Assembly (NCBI GenBank): GCA_949130485.1
Contig: OX422190.1
Location: forward strand, 10,297,840 to 10,361,839
Direction of reading: 5' to 3'
Source of the DNA: Agelas oroides
Lineage: Eukaryota; Porifera; Demospongiae; Agelasida; Agelasidae
DNA length: 64,000 nt
How positions within the stretch are numbered: the stretch's first letter is position 1; the number at the start of each line of letters is the position of its first letter. A program made the translations under genes and the position numbers. The notes under the pieces were generated by a model, which worked only from the letters and a program-made list of their open reading frames with translations, made no database searches and was not told the origin of the DNA. Below, one piece after another: positions 43,326 through 58,300 of the stretch.

Positions 43326-46300
43326 GTGGTCAGGGAATGTATGGGGGTGAATGGAAAGTCAAGGGAATGTCGGGAATGTATGTGGGTGGATGAAGTGTTT
43401 TTGCAAGGTCAGGGGTGTCGGGAATGTACGTGGGTAGATTCAAAGTGTTTGGGGAGGTCGGGAATGCCAGGGGAATATATAGGGTGGATGCAAAGTACCA
43501 GGGAATCCCAGAGGGTTCAATCTGTTGGGTGGATACCAAGTGTTTGGGGACGCAAGGGGAATGCTAGGGGAGTGTATGGTGGTGGATGCCTTCTGTTTGG
43601 GGATGCCACGGGAATGCCAGGGGAACGTATGGGAGTGGGTGCAAAGTGCCAGGCGAACGTATGGGGATGTATGCATTGTGCCAGGGGGTACTTTGCAACC
43701 AGTCCCATACATTCCCCTGGCATTCCTCTGGGTTTCCATGGCACTTTACACCCACCGCCATACGTTCTCTTGGCATTCCCTGCGTTCCACTGGCACAATG
43801 CACACATCCCGATATGTTCCCCTGGCACTTTGCACCCACCCCCAATACATTCCCATGGGATTCCCCTGCATTCCCCCGGGTTCCACTGACACTTTGCACC
43901 CAGTCCCATATGGTCCCCTGGCATTCCCCTGCATTCCCCTAGCACTTTGCACCCACTCCCATGCCTTCCCATGACATTCCCCTGCATTCCCCTGGATTCC
44001 CCTGGCACTTTGCACCCACCACCATACGTTCCCCTGCATTCCTGTGGCACTTTGCACCCACTCCCATATGTTCCCCTGGTGTTCACCTGCCTCCTGGCAC
44101 TTGGCACCCACTCCCATACATTCCCCTGACATTCCCCTGCATTCCCAGGGATTTCCCTGGCACTTTGCACCCACTCCCATATGTTCGCCTGGTGTTCCCA
44201 TGCATTCCCTTGGCACTTTGCACCCACTTCCATACGTTCCCGTGCATTCCCCTGGCACTTTGCACCCACTCCCATGCATGCCACTGGGATTACCCTGGAT
44301 TCCCCTGGCACTTTGCACCCACTCCCATAACTTCCCCTGCATTGCCCTGGCTCTTTGCACCCACTCCCATACATTCCCCTGGCATTCCCCTGCATTTTTC
44401 TGGCACTATCCCCACACTCCAATATGTTTCCCTGGCATTCCCCTGGCACTTTGTACCCACTCCCATATGTTCCCCTGGCATTCCACAGCATTCCCTTGGA
44501 TTACCCTGGCACTTTGTACCCACTCCTATATATTCCCTTGGCATTCCCCTGCATTCCTTGGAATCCCCTGGCGCTTTCCACCTACTAAATACGTTCCCCT
44601 GGCATTCCCCTGCATTCCCCTGGCACTTTGCACCCATTCCCATGTCCCCTGCATTCCCCTGACACTTTGGACCCACTACCATACATTCCCCTGCATTCCC
44701 CTCACTTTGCACCCACTCCCATAATATGTTCCCTAGCATTCCCATGCATTCTCCTTCATTCCCCTGGCACTTTGCACCCACTCCCATACGTTCCCCTGGC
44801 ATTCCCCTGCATTCCCCTGGCACTTTGCACCCACTCCCATACGTTCCCCTAGCATTCCCCTGCATTCCCTTGTATTCCACTGGCACTTTGCATCCACTTC
44901 CATACGTTCCCCTGGCATTCCCTACATTCCCCTGTGTTCCCCTGGCATTTTGCACCTACTCCCATACATTTCCCTGCATTCCCCTGGCATTTTGCACCCA
45001 CTCCATATGTTCCCTGGCATTCCCCTACATTCCCCTGGCACTTTGCACCCACTCCCATAGTTCCCCTGGCATTCCCCTCCATTCTATTGCATTTCCTTGG
45101 CACTTTGCACCCACTTCCATAGTTCCCCTGGCATTCCCCTCCTTTCCATTGCATTCCCTTGGCACTTTGCACCCACTCCCATACATTCCCCTGCATTCCC
45201 CTGGCATTTTGCACCCACTCCGTATGTTCCCTGGCATTCCCCTATATTCCCCTGGCACTTTGCACCCACTCCCACAGTTCCCCTGGCATTCCCCTCCATT
45301 CCATTGTATTGCCTTGGCGCTTTGCACCCACTCCCATACATTCCCCTGCATTCTCCTGGCACTTTGCAAATGTACCCATACATTCCCCAGGCATTCCCCT
45401 GCATTCCCCTGCCACTGCGCCCACTCCCATATGTTCCCCTGGCATTCCCTTGCATTCCCCTGCATTCCCCTGGCAATTTGCACCCACTTCCATACGTTCA
45501 CCTGGCATTCCCCTGCATTCCTCTGCGTTCCTCTGGCATTTTGCACCCACTCCCATACATTCCCCTGGCATCCCCCCACATTCCCATTGCACTTTGCACA
45601 CTCCCATGCATTCCCCTGGCATCCCCCTGCATTCCCCTGGCAATTTTCACCCACTCCCATATGTTCCCTGGCATTCCCTTCCATCCCCCTACATTCCCCT
45701 GGCACTTTGCACCCACTCCCATACGTTCCCCTGGGATTCCCCTGCATTCCGCTGCATTCCCCTGGCACTTAGCACCCACTCCCATACATTGCTGTGGCAT
45801 TCCCCTGCATTCTCCTGCATTTGCCTGACACTTTGAACCCACTCCCATACACTCCCCTGGCATTCCCTTGCATTTCCCTGGCACTTTGCACCCACTTCCA
45901 TACATTCCCCTGGCATTCCTCTGCATTACCCTGCTTTCTCTTGGCATTTTGCACCCACTCCCATACATTCCCCTGCATTCCCCTGGCACTTTGCACCCAC
46001 TCACATAAGTTCACTGGCATTCCCCTGAATTGGACTACATTCCCCTGGCACTTTGCACCCACTCCCATATGTTCCCCTGGCATTCCCTTGCATTCCCCAG
46101 GCACTTTGCACGCCATCCGATACGTTCTCCTGGCATTCCCCTGCATTCCCCTAGCACTTTGCACTCCCATATGTTCCCCTGGCATTCCCCTTCATTCCCC
46201 TGCATTCCTCTGGCAATTTGCACCCAGTCTAATACATTCCCATGCACATACCTATACGTTTCCCTGGCATTCCCCTGCATTCCTCTGGCATTTTGGACCC

Positions 46301-49300
46301 ACTTCCGTACGCTCCCCTAGCATTTCTTTGCATTTTCCTGCGTTCCCCTTGCACTTTGCACCCACTCCATAAAGTTCCCTGGCATTTCCCTGAATTGCCC
46401 TACATTCCCCTGGCACTTTGCACCCACTCCCATACGTTCCCCTGGCATTCCCCTGCATTCCCCTGGCACTTTGCACCCACTCCGATACGTTCCCCTGGCA
46501 TTCCCCTGGCACTGCGCCCACTCCCATATGTTCCCCTGGCATTCCCTTGCATTTCCCTGCTTCCACTGGCACTTTGCACCCACTTCCATACATTCCCCTG
46601 GCATTCCCCCGCATTCCCATTGTACTTTGCACACACTCCCATGCATTCCCCTGGCATTCCCCTGCATTCCCCTGGCACTTTGCACCCACTCCCATACGTT
46701 GCTGTGGCATTTCCTTGCATTCCCCTGCATTCCTATGGCACTTTGCACCCACTTCCGTACGTTCCCCTGGCATTCCTCTGCATTACACTGCGTTCTGGTG
46801 TTTTGCACCCAATCCCATGCATTCCCCTGCATACCCCTGGCACTTTGCACCCACTCCCATAAGTTCCTTGGCATTCCCCTTAATTGCCCTGCATTCCCCT
46901 GGCGCTTTGCACACACTCCCATGCATTCCCCTGGCATTCCCCTGCATTCCCCTGGCACTTTGCACCCACTCCCATACGTTGCTGTGGCATTCCCCTGCTT
47001 CCACTGGCACTTTGCACCCACTTCCATATGTTCCCCTGGCATTCCCCTGCATTTTCCTGGCACTATCCCCACACTCCAATATGTTTCCCTGGCATTGGCC
47101 TGGCACTTTGCACTACCATATGTTCTAGCATTCCACAGGATTCCCCTGCATTCCCCTGGCACTTTGCATCCACTCCCATACATTCATTCCCCTTGTATTC
47201 CCCTTCATTCCCCTGCATTCCTTTGTCACTTTGCACCCAGTCCCATACATTCCCATGCATTCCCCTGGCACTTTGCACACATACCTATAAGTTCCCTGGG
47301 CATTCTCCTGCATTCCCCTTGCACTTTGCACCCACTTCCATACGTTCCCGTGCATTCCCCTGGTACTTTGCACCCACTCCCATGCATTCCCCTGGGATTA
47401 CCCTGGATTCCCCGGGCACTTTGCACGTACTCCCATAACTTCTCCTGCATTGCCCTGGCTCTTTGCACCCACTCCCATACGTTCTCTGGCATTCCCCTGC
47501 ATTTTCCTGGCACTATCCCCACACTCCAATATGTTCCCCTGGCATTTGCCTGGCACTTTGCACTCCCATATGTTCCCCTAGCATTCCACAGGATTCCCCT
47601 GCATTCCCCTGGCACTTTGCTCCCACTCCCATATGTTCCCCTTGTATTCCCCTTCATTCCCCTCCATTCCTCTGCCACTTTGCACCCAGTCCAATACATT
47701 CCCATGCATTCCCCTGGCGCTTTGCACACATACCTATACGTTCCCCTGAGATTCCCCTGCATTCCCCTTGCACTTTGGACCCTCTTCCATACGTTCCCCT
47801 GGCATTCCACTGCATTTCCCTGCAATCCTCTGGCACATTGCACCCACTCCCTTACATTTGCCTGGCATTCCCCTCCATTTCCCTTGTATTCCCCTCCATT
47901 TCCCTGCATTCCCTTGTTACTTTGAACCCACTCCATTACGTTCCCCTGGCATTTCCCTGCATTCCCCTGGCACTTTGCACCCACTCCCTTTCGTTCCCCT
48001 GGCATTTCCCTGCATTCCCCTGCATTCTCCTGGCACTTTGTACCCACTCCCGTTCGCTCTCCTTGCATTCCCCTGCATTCCCCTGGCACTTTGCACCCAC
48101 TTTCGTATGTTCCCCTGTCATTGCCCTGCATTCCTCTGGCACATTGCACCCACTCCCGTATGTTCCCATGGCATTTCCCTGCATCCCCCCGCATTCTCTT
48201 GCTATCCCCTAGCACTTTGCACCCACCCCTTATGTTCCCCTGGCATTCCCTGCATCCCCCTGCATTCCCCTGTATTCCCCTGGCACTTTGCACACACTTA
48301 TGTTCACCTGGCATTCCCCTGCACTCCCCTGCATTCGCCTGTCACTTTGCACCTAGTCCCATACGTTCCCCTACTATTCCTATGCATTGTCCTGCATTCT
48401 TATGCATTGCCCTGCATTCCCCTGGCACATTACACCCCCTCCCTTACGTTCCCCTAGCATTCCCCTGCATTCCCATGCATTCCCCTGGCACTTTGCAACC
48501 ACTCCCACACGTTCCCTTGGCATTTACCTGCAATCCCCTGCATTCCCCTTGCACTTTGCACCAACTTCTTTACGTTCCCTTAGCATTACCCTGCATTCCC
48601 CTGGCATTTCCCTGGCTCTTTGAACCCACTCACATACATTGGTGTGGCATTCCCCTGCATTTCCCTTGCACCTTACACCTACTCCCATACATTCCCCTGG
48701 CATTCCCTTGCATTCCCTTGGCACTTTGAACCCACTTCCATACATTCCCCTGGCATTCCTCTGCATTACCATTCGTTCTTCTGGCATTTTGCACCCACTC
48801 CCAAACATCCCCCTGCATTCCCAAGGCACTTTGCACCGACTCCCATAAGTTCCCCTGAATTGCCCTACATTCCCCTGCCACTTTGCAACCACTACCATAT
48901 GATCCCCTGGCAATCCCCTGCATTCCCCTGCATTCCCCAGGCACTTTGCACACCCTCCGATACGTTCCCCTGGTGTTCCCCTGCATTCCCCTGGCACTTT
49001 GCACTCCCATACGTTCCCCTGGCATTTCCTTTCATTCCCCTGCATTCCTCTGGCACTTTGCACCCAGTCCCATACATTCCCATGCATTCCCCTGACACTT
49101 TGTACACATACCTATATGTTCCCTGGCATTCCCCTGGCATTTTGGACCCACTTCTATACGTTCCCCTAGCATTCCCCTGCATTTCCCTGCGTTCCCCTGG
49201 CACTTTGCACCCACTCCCAAAAGTTCCCTGGCATTCATCTGAATTACCCTACATTCCCCTGGCACTTTGCACCCACTCCCATACGTTCCCCGGGCACTTT

Positions 49301-52300
49301 GCACCCACTCATATACGTTCCCCTGGCATTCCCCTGCATTCCCCTGCATTCCCCTGGAACTTTTCATCCACTCCCATACGTTCCCCTTGCATTCCCCTGC
49401 ATTCCCCTGGCACTTTGCACCCACTCCAATACGTTCCCCTGGCATTCCCATGCATTCCCCTGGCACTGCACCCACTCCCATATGTTCCCCTGGCATTCCC
49501 TTGCATTCCCCTGCATTCCACTGGCACTTTGCACCCACTCCCGTACGTTCCCCTGGCATTCCCCTGCATTCCCCTGCATTCCCCTGGAACTTTTCACCCA
49601 CTCCCATACATTCCCCTTGCATTCCCCTGCATTCCCCTGGCACTTTGCACCCACTTCCATACATTCCCCTGGCATTCCCCTGCATTCCTCTGCATTCCTC
49701 TGGCATTTTGTACCCACTCCCATACATTCCCCTGGCATTACCCCACATTCCTATTGCACATTGCTCACACCCATGCATTCCCCTGGCATTCTCCTGCGTT
49801 TCCCTGGCACTTTGCACCCACTACCATACGTACCCCTAGCATTCCCCTGCATTCCCCTGGCACTGTGCCCACTCCCATACGTTCCCCTGGCATTTCCTTT
49901 CATTCCCCTGCATTCCTCTGGCACTTTGCACCCTGTCCCATACATTTCCATGCATTCCCGTGACACTTTGCACACATACCTATACGTTCCCCTGGCATTC
50001 CCCTGCATTCCCCTGGCAATTTGGACCCACTTCTATACGTTCCCCTAGCATTACCTTGCATTTCCCTGCGTTCCTCTGGCACTTTGCACCCACTCCGAAA
50101 AGTTTCCTGGCATTCATCTGAATTACTCTACATTCCCCTGGCACTTTGCACCTACTCCCATACGTTCCCCTGGCACTTTGCACCCACTCCTATACATTCC
50201 CTTGGCATTCCCCTGGAACTTTTCACCCACTCCCATACGTTCCCCTTGCATTCCCCTGCATTCCCATGGAACTTTGTACCCACTCCAATACGTTCCCCTG
50301 GCATTTCCATGCATTCCCCTGGCACTGCACCCACTCCCATATGTTCCCCTGGCATTCCCTTGCATTCCCATACGTTCCCCTGGCACTTTGCACCCACTCC
50401 TATATATTCCCCTGGCATTCCCCTGGAACTTTTCACCCACTCCCATTCGTTCCCCTTGCATTCCCCTGCATTCCCCTGCATTCCCCTGGAACTTTGCACC
50501 CACTCCAATACGTTCCCCTGGCATTCCCATGCATTCCCCTGGCACTGCACCCACTCCCATATGTTCCCCTGGCATTCCCTTGCATTCCCCTGCATTCAAC
50601 TGGCACTTTGCACCCACTCCCATACGTTCCCCTGGCATTCCCCTGCATTCCCCTGGAACTTTTCTCCCACTCCCATACGTTCCCCTTGCATTCACCTGCA
50701 TTCCCCTGGCACTTTGCACCCACTTCCATACGTTCCCCTGGCATTCCCCTGCATTCCTCTGCATTCCTCTGGCATTTTGTACCCACTCCCATACATTCCC
50801 CTGGCATTACCCCACAATCCCATTGCACATTGCACACACCCATGCATTACCCTGGCATTCTCCTGCGTTCCCCTGGCACTTTGCACCCACTACCATACGT
50901 ACCCCTAGCATTCCTCTGCATTCCCCTGCATTCCCCTGGCACTGTGCCCACTCCCATATGTCACCCTGGCATTCCCTTGCATTCCCCCACATTCCCATTG
51001 CACTTTGCACACACTCCCATGCATTCCCCTATATTCCCTTGGCACTTTGCACCCACTCCCGTATTTTCCACTGTCATTCCCCTGCATTCCCTTGGCACTT
51101 TGCACCCACTCCCGTATGTTCCACTGTCATTCCCCTGCATTCCCTTGCATTTCCCTGGCACTTTGCACCCACTCCCATACATTACCCTGGAATTCCCTTG
51201 CATCCCCCTGCATTCCCATAGCACTTTGCACCCACTTCCATACGTTCCCTGGCATTCCTCTTCATTACACTGCGTTCTTCTGGCCCACTCCCATACATTC
51301 CCCTGCATCCCCCTGGCACTTTGCATCCACTCCCATAAGTTCTCTGGCATTCCCCTGAACTGCCCTACATTACCTTGGCACTTTACACCCACTCCCATAC
51401 ATTCCTTCTGCCATTCCCTCCCATTCCCCTGCATTCCCATGGCACTTTGCACCCACTTCCATATGTTCCCCTGGCATTCATCTGCAGTATACTGCGTTCT
51501 TCTGGCATTTTGCACCCACTCCCATACATTCCCCTGGCATTCCCCCACATTCCCATTGCACTTTCCACACACTCCCATGCATTCCCATGGCACTTTCCAC
51601 CCACTCCCATATGTTCTCTGGCATTTCCCTGCATCCCCCTACATTCCCATGGCAATTTGCACCCACTCCCATATGTTCCCCTGGCATTCCCCTGCATTCC
51701 CCTGGCACTTTCCACCTACTCCCATACGTTGCTGTGGCATTCCCCTGCATTCGCCTGCATTTCCCTGACACTTTGAACCCACTCCCATACATTCCCCTGG
51801 CATTCCCCTGCATTCCTATGACACATTGCACCCACTTCCATACGTTTCCCTTGAATTCCTCTGAATTACACTGCATTCTTCTGGCATTTTGCACCCACTC
51901 CCAAACATTCCCCTCCATCCCACTGGCACTTTGCACCCACTCCCATAGGTTCCCTGGCATTCCCCTTAATTGCCCTACATTCCCCTGGCGCTTTTCACCC
52001 ACTCCCATACTTTCCACTGGCATTCCCCTGCATTCCCCGGCATTCCCCTGGCACTTTGCACCCACTCCCATGTGTTTGCCTGGTGTTCCCCTGCGTTCTT
52101 CTGGCATTTTGCACCCACTCCCAAACATTCCCCTGCATCCCCCTGGCACTTTGCACCCACTCCCATAAGTTCCCTGACATTCCCCTTAATTGCCCTACAT
52201 TCCCCTGGCGCTTTGCACCCACTCCCATACTTTCCACTGGCATTCCCCTGCATTCCCCTGGCACTTTGCACCCACTCCCGTATGTTTGCCTGGTGTTCCC

Positions 52301-55300
52301 CTGCATTCCCTTGGCATTTTCCACCCACTTCCATACGTTCCCGTGCATTCCCCTGGTACTTTGCACCCACTCCCATCGTTACCTTGAGATTACCCTGGAA
52401 TCCCCTGGCACTTTGCATCCACTCCCATAACTTCTCCTGCATTGATCTAGCTCTTTGCAACCACTTTCATACGTTCCTCTGGCATTCCCTTGCATTTTCC
52501 TGGCACTATCCCCACACTCCAATGTGTTCCCCTGCCTGGCACTTTGCACTCCCATATGTTCCCCTAGCATTTCACAGGATTCCCCTGCAATCCCCTGGCA
52601 CTTTGCATCCACTCCCATACGTTCCCCTTGTATTCCCTTGCATTCCCCTGCATTCCTCTGTCACTTTGCACCCAGTCCAATACATTGCCATGTATTCCCC
52701 TGGCACTTTGCGCACTTACCTATATGTTTTCCTGGCATTCCCCTGCATTCCCCTTGCACTTTGGACCCACTTCCATACGTTCCCCTGGCATTCCCCTGCA
52801 TTCCCCTGCAATCCCCTGGCACATTGCACCCACTCCCTTACATTCCCCTGGCATTCCCCTCCATTTCCCTGCATTGCCTTGGCACTTTGCTCCCACTCCA
52901 TTACGTTACCCTGGCATTCCCATGCACTTTCCTGCATTCCTCTGGCACTTTGTACCCACTCTCTTACGTTCCCCCGTCATTCCCCTGCATTCCCCTGGCA
53001 CTTTGCACCAACTCCCTTTCATTCCCCTGGCATTCCCCTGCATTCCCCGGCATTCCCCTGGCAATCCCCTGGCACTTTGCACCCACTCCCATACATTTTT
53101 CTGGCATTCCCCTGCAATCCCCTGCATTACCCAGGCACTTTGCACACCCTCCGATACGTTCCCCTGGCATTCCCCTGCATTTCCCTGCATTGCCCTGGCA
53201 CTTTGCACCCACTCCCATACGTTCCCGTCATTCCCCTTCATTCCCCTGAATTCCTCTGGCACTCCCATACATTCCCGTAGCATTACCTTGCATTCCCCTG
53301 GCACTTTTCACCCACTCCCATGTTTGCCTGGTGTTCCCCTGCATTCCACTGGCACTTTGCAACCACTTCCATACATTCCCGTGCATTCCCCTGGCACTTT
53401 CCTCCCACTCCCATGCGTTCCCTTGTAATTATCCTGGATTCCCCTGGCACTTTGCACTCACTCCCATAACTTCCCCTGCATTGCCCTGGCTCTTTGCACC
53501 CACTCCCATACGTCCCCCTTGTCATTCCACTGCATTCCCCGGCATTTTCCTGGCACCATCCCCACACCAATATGTTCCCCTGGCATTCCCCTGGCACTTT
53601 CCTCCCACTCCCATGCGTTCCCTTGTAATTATCCTGGATTCTCCTGGCACTTTGCACCCACTCCCATAACTTCCCCTGCATTGCCCTGGCTCTTTGCACC
53701 CACTCCCATACGTCCCCCTTGTCATTCCACTGCATTCCCCGGCATTTTCCTGGAACCATCCCCACACCAATATGTTCCCCTGGCATTCCCCTAGCACTTT
53801 GCTCCCACTCCCATATGTTTCCCAGGCATTCCACAGCATTTCCCTGGATTTCACTGGCACTTTGTACCGACTTCCATATATTCCCCTGGCATTTCCCTGC
53901 TTTCGTTGGATTCCCCTGGCACTTTCCACTCACTATATACATTCCCCTGGCATCCCCTTGCATTCCCTTGCATTCCCCAGGCACTTTGCACATCCTGTGA
54001 TACTTTCCCCTGGCATTCCCCTGGCACTTTGCACCCACTCCCATATTCCCCTTCATTCTCGTGCAATCCTCTGGCACTTTGTACCCAGTCCAAAACATTC
54101 CCATGCATTCCCCTGGCACTTTGCACACATACCTATACATTCACCTGACATTCCCCTGCATTCCCCTGGCACTTTGGACCCACTTCCATACGTTCCTCAG
54201 GCATTCCCCTGCATTCCCCTGGCACATTGCACCCACTCCCTTACATTCACCTTGCATTCCCCTGGCACTTTGCACCCACTCCATTACGTTCCCATGGCAT
54301 TCCCCTGCATTCCCCTGGCTCTTTGCACCCACTCCCTTACATTCCCTTGGCATTCTCCTGCATTCCCCTGGCTCTTTGCACCCACTCCCATACGTTACTT
54401 TGGTATTTCCTTTCATTCCCTTGCATTCCTCTGGCACTTTGCACCCAGTTCCATACATTCCCATGCATTCTCCTGGCACTTTGCACACATACCTATATGT
54501 TGCCTGGCATTCCCCTGCAAACCCCTGCATTCCCCTGGCACATTGCACCACCTTACATTCCCCTGGCATTCCCCTGCATTCCCCTTCATTCCCCTGCATT
54601 CCCCTTCATTCCCCTGCATTCCCCTGGCACTTTGCACCCAATCCCATACTTTCCTCTGGTATTCCCCTGCGTGCCCTGCATTCCACTGGCACATTGCACC
54701 CACTCCCCTGCATTCCCCTGGCTCTTTGCAACCACTCCTAAATGCTCCCCTGGCATTCCCCTGCTTTCACCTGTATTCCCCTGGCATTTTGTACCCACTC
54801 CCATGCATTCCCCTGGCCTTCCCCTGCATTCCCCTGTATTCCCCTGGCACTTTGCACCCACTCACGTATGTTCCCCTGGCATTCCCCTGCATTCCCCTGC
54901 ATTACCCTGGCACTTTGCACACACTCCCATGCATTCCCCTGGCATTTCCCTGCATTCCCCTGCATTCCCCTGGCACTTTGCACACACTCCCATATGTTCC
55001 CCTGGCCATCCCCTGCATTTCCCTGGCACTTTGCACACTCCCATATGTTCCCCTGCATTCACCTGGCACTTTGCACACACTACCATACGTTCCCCTGGCA
55101 TTCCCCTGGATTCCCCTGCAATCACCTGGCACTTTGCACCCACTCCCATACATTGCCATGGCACTCCCCTGCATTCCCTTGTATGCCCCTGGCGTTTTGC
55201 ACCCACTCACGTACGTTCCCCTGGCATTCCCATGTATTCCCCTGTATTTCCCTGGTGCTTAGCACCACTCCCATACATTCCCCTGGCATTCCCTCACATT

Positions 55301-58300
55301 CCCCAGCATTCACCTGGCACTTTGCACCAACTCCCGTACGTTCCCCTGGGTTCCCCTGCATTCCCCTGGCACTTTGCACACACTACCATACGTTCCCCTG
55401 GCATTCCCCTGGATTCCACTGCAATCACCTGGAAGTTTGCACCCATTCCTGTACATTCCCATGGCACTCCCCTGCATTCCCTTGATGCCCCTGGCACATT
55501 GCACACATTCCCATGTGTTCCACTAGCATTTCCCTACATTCCCCTGCATTCCCCTTGTGCTTTGCACCCACTCCCGTACGTTCCCTTGTCATTCCACTGC
55601 ATTTCCCGGCATTTTCCTGGCACATTCCCCACACTCCCATATATTCCCCTGCATTCCCCTGGCACTTTGCACCCACTCCCATATTCCCCTTCATTCCCGT
55701 GCAATCCTCTGGCACTTTGCACCCAGTTCAATACATTCCCATGCATTCCCCTGGCACTTTGCACACATACCTATACGTTCACCTGACATTCCCCTGCATT
55801 CACCTGGCACTTTGGACCTACTTCCATACGTTCCTCAGGCATTCCCTTGCATTCCCCTGCATTCTCCTGGCACATTGCATCCACTCCCTTACATTCCCCT
55901 TGCATTTCCCTGCATTCCCCTTCATTCCCCTGGCACTTTGCACCCACTCCCATACTTCACCTTGGTATTTCCTTTCATTCCCATGCATTACCCTGGCACT
56001 TTGCACACATACCTATACGTTCCCCTGGCATTCCCATGCAAACCCCTGCATTCCCCTGGCACATTTCACCCACTACCTTACGTTCCCCTGGCATTCCCCT
56101 GCAGTCCCCTTCATTCCCCTGGCACTTTCCTCCTATTCCCCTGCATTCCCCTGGCACTTTGCACCCAATCCCATACATTCCTCTCCTATTCCCCTGCTTG
56201 CCCTGCATTCCACTGGCACATTGCACCCACTCCCCTGCATTCCCCTGGTTCTTTGTTACCACTCCTATATGTTCCCCTGGCATTCCCCTGCTTTCCCCTG
56301 TATTCCCCTGGCATTTTGTACCCACTCCCATGTAATACCCTGGTATTTCCCTGGATTCCCCTACATTCCCCTGGCACTTTATATCCACTCCCATGGGTTC
56401 CCCTGGCATTCCCCTACATTCCCTGCATTCCCCTGGCGCTTTGCACCCACTCACGTACATTTCCCTGGCATTCCCCTGCATTTCCCTAGTGCTTTGCACC
56501 CACACCCATACATTTTCCTGCATTCCCCTGGCTCTGTACCCACTTCTATACGTACCCCTGGCATCCCTCTGCATTCCACTGCGTTACCCTAATGCTTTGC
56601 ACCTACTCCCATACATTTCCCTGGCATTCCCTCACATTCCCCTGCATTCCCCTGGCACTTTGCACCCACTCCCATGCGTTTCCTTGGCATTACCCTGCAT
56701 TCCCCTGCATTCCCGTGGCACTATGCACACACTCCCATACGTTCCTTGGCATTCCCCTGCATTCCCCTGGCACTTTGCACAAATTCCCATATGTTCCCCT
56801 GGCATTCCCCTGCAATCACCTGGCACTTTGCACACACTCCCATACATTTCCATGGCACTCCTTGTATGCCCCTGGCACATTGCACCCACTCCCATGCATT
56901 TCACTGGCATTTCCCTACATTCTCCTGCATTCACTTGGCGCTTTGCACCCACTCAAGTACGTTTCCCTGGAATTCCCCTGCATTACCCTGCATTACCCTG
57001 GCACATTGCACCCGCTCCCTTACATTCCCCTTCATTCCCATGGCACATTGCACCCACTCCGTTACGTTCCCATGGCATTCACCTGGCTCTTTGCACCCAC
57101 TCCATTACATTCCCTTGGCATTCTCCTGCATTCCCCTGGCACTTTGCACCCACTCCCATATGTTACCTTGGTATTTCCTTTCATTCCCGTGCATTCCTCT
57201 GGAACGTTGCACCCAGTTCCATACATTCCCATGCATTCCGTGGCACTTTGCACACATACCTATACGTTCCCCTGTCATTCCCCTGCAAACCCTGCATTCT
57301 CCTGGCACATTGCACCCACTACCTTACATTCCCCTGGCATTCCCCTGCATTTCCCTTCATTCCCCTGCATTCCCCTGGCACTTTGCACCCAATCCCATAC
57401 ATTCCCCTGGTATTCCCCTGCATGCCCTGCATTCCACTGGCACATTGCACCCACTCCCCTACATTCCCCTGGCTCTTTGCAACCACTCCTATAAGCTCCC
57501 CTGGCATTCCCCTGCTTTCACCTGTATTCCCTTGGCATTTTGTACCAATCACATGCATTCCCCTGGTCTTTCCCTGCATTCCCTGTATTCTCCTGGTACT
57601 TTGAACCCACTCACGTATGTTCCCCTGGCATTCCCCTGCATCCCCCTGCATTACCCTGGCACTTTGCACACACTCCCATGCGTTTTCCTGGCATTTCCGT
57701 GCATTCCTCTGCATTCCCCTGCATCTCCCTGCATCCTCCCGCATTCCCCTGGCTTTTTGCACCTGCTCCCATACATTCCCCTGGCATTCCCTCACATTCC
57801 GCAGCATTCACCTGGCACTTTGCACCAACTCCCGTATGTTTTCCTGGTTTTCTCCTGCATCCCCCTGCATTCCCTTGGCACTTTGCACACACTATCATAC
57901 GCTCCCCTGGCATTCCCTGGAATCCTCTGCAATTACCTGGCACTTTGCACCCGCTGATACATTCCCCTGGCACTTCCCTACATTCCCTTGTATGCCCCTG
58001 GCACATTGCACCCACTCCCATGTGTTACCCTAGCATTCCCCTACATTTCCCTGCATTCCCCTGGCACTTTGCACCCACTCACGTACGTTCCCTTGGCATT
58101 TCCCTGCATTCCCCTGCATTTTCCATGTGCTTTCCACCCACTTCCATACATTCCCCTGGCATTTCCTCTCATTCCCCAGCATTCACCTTGCACTTTGCAC
58201 CAACTCCTGTACGTTCCCCTGGAATTCCCCTGCATTCCCCTGCATTCCCCTTGTACTTTGCACCTACTCTCATGTGTTTCCTTGACATTACCCTACATTC

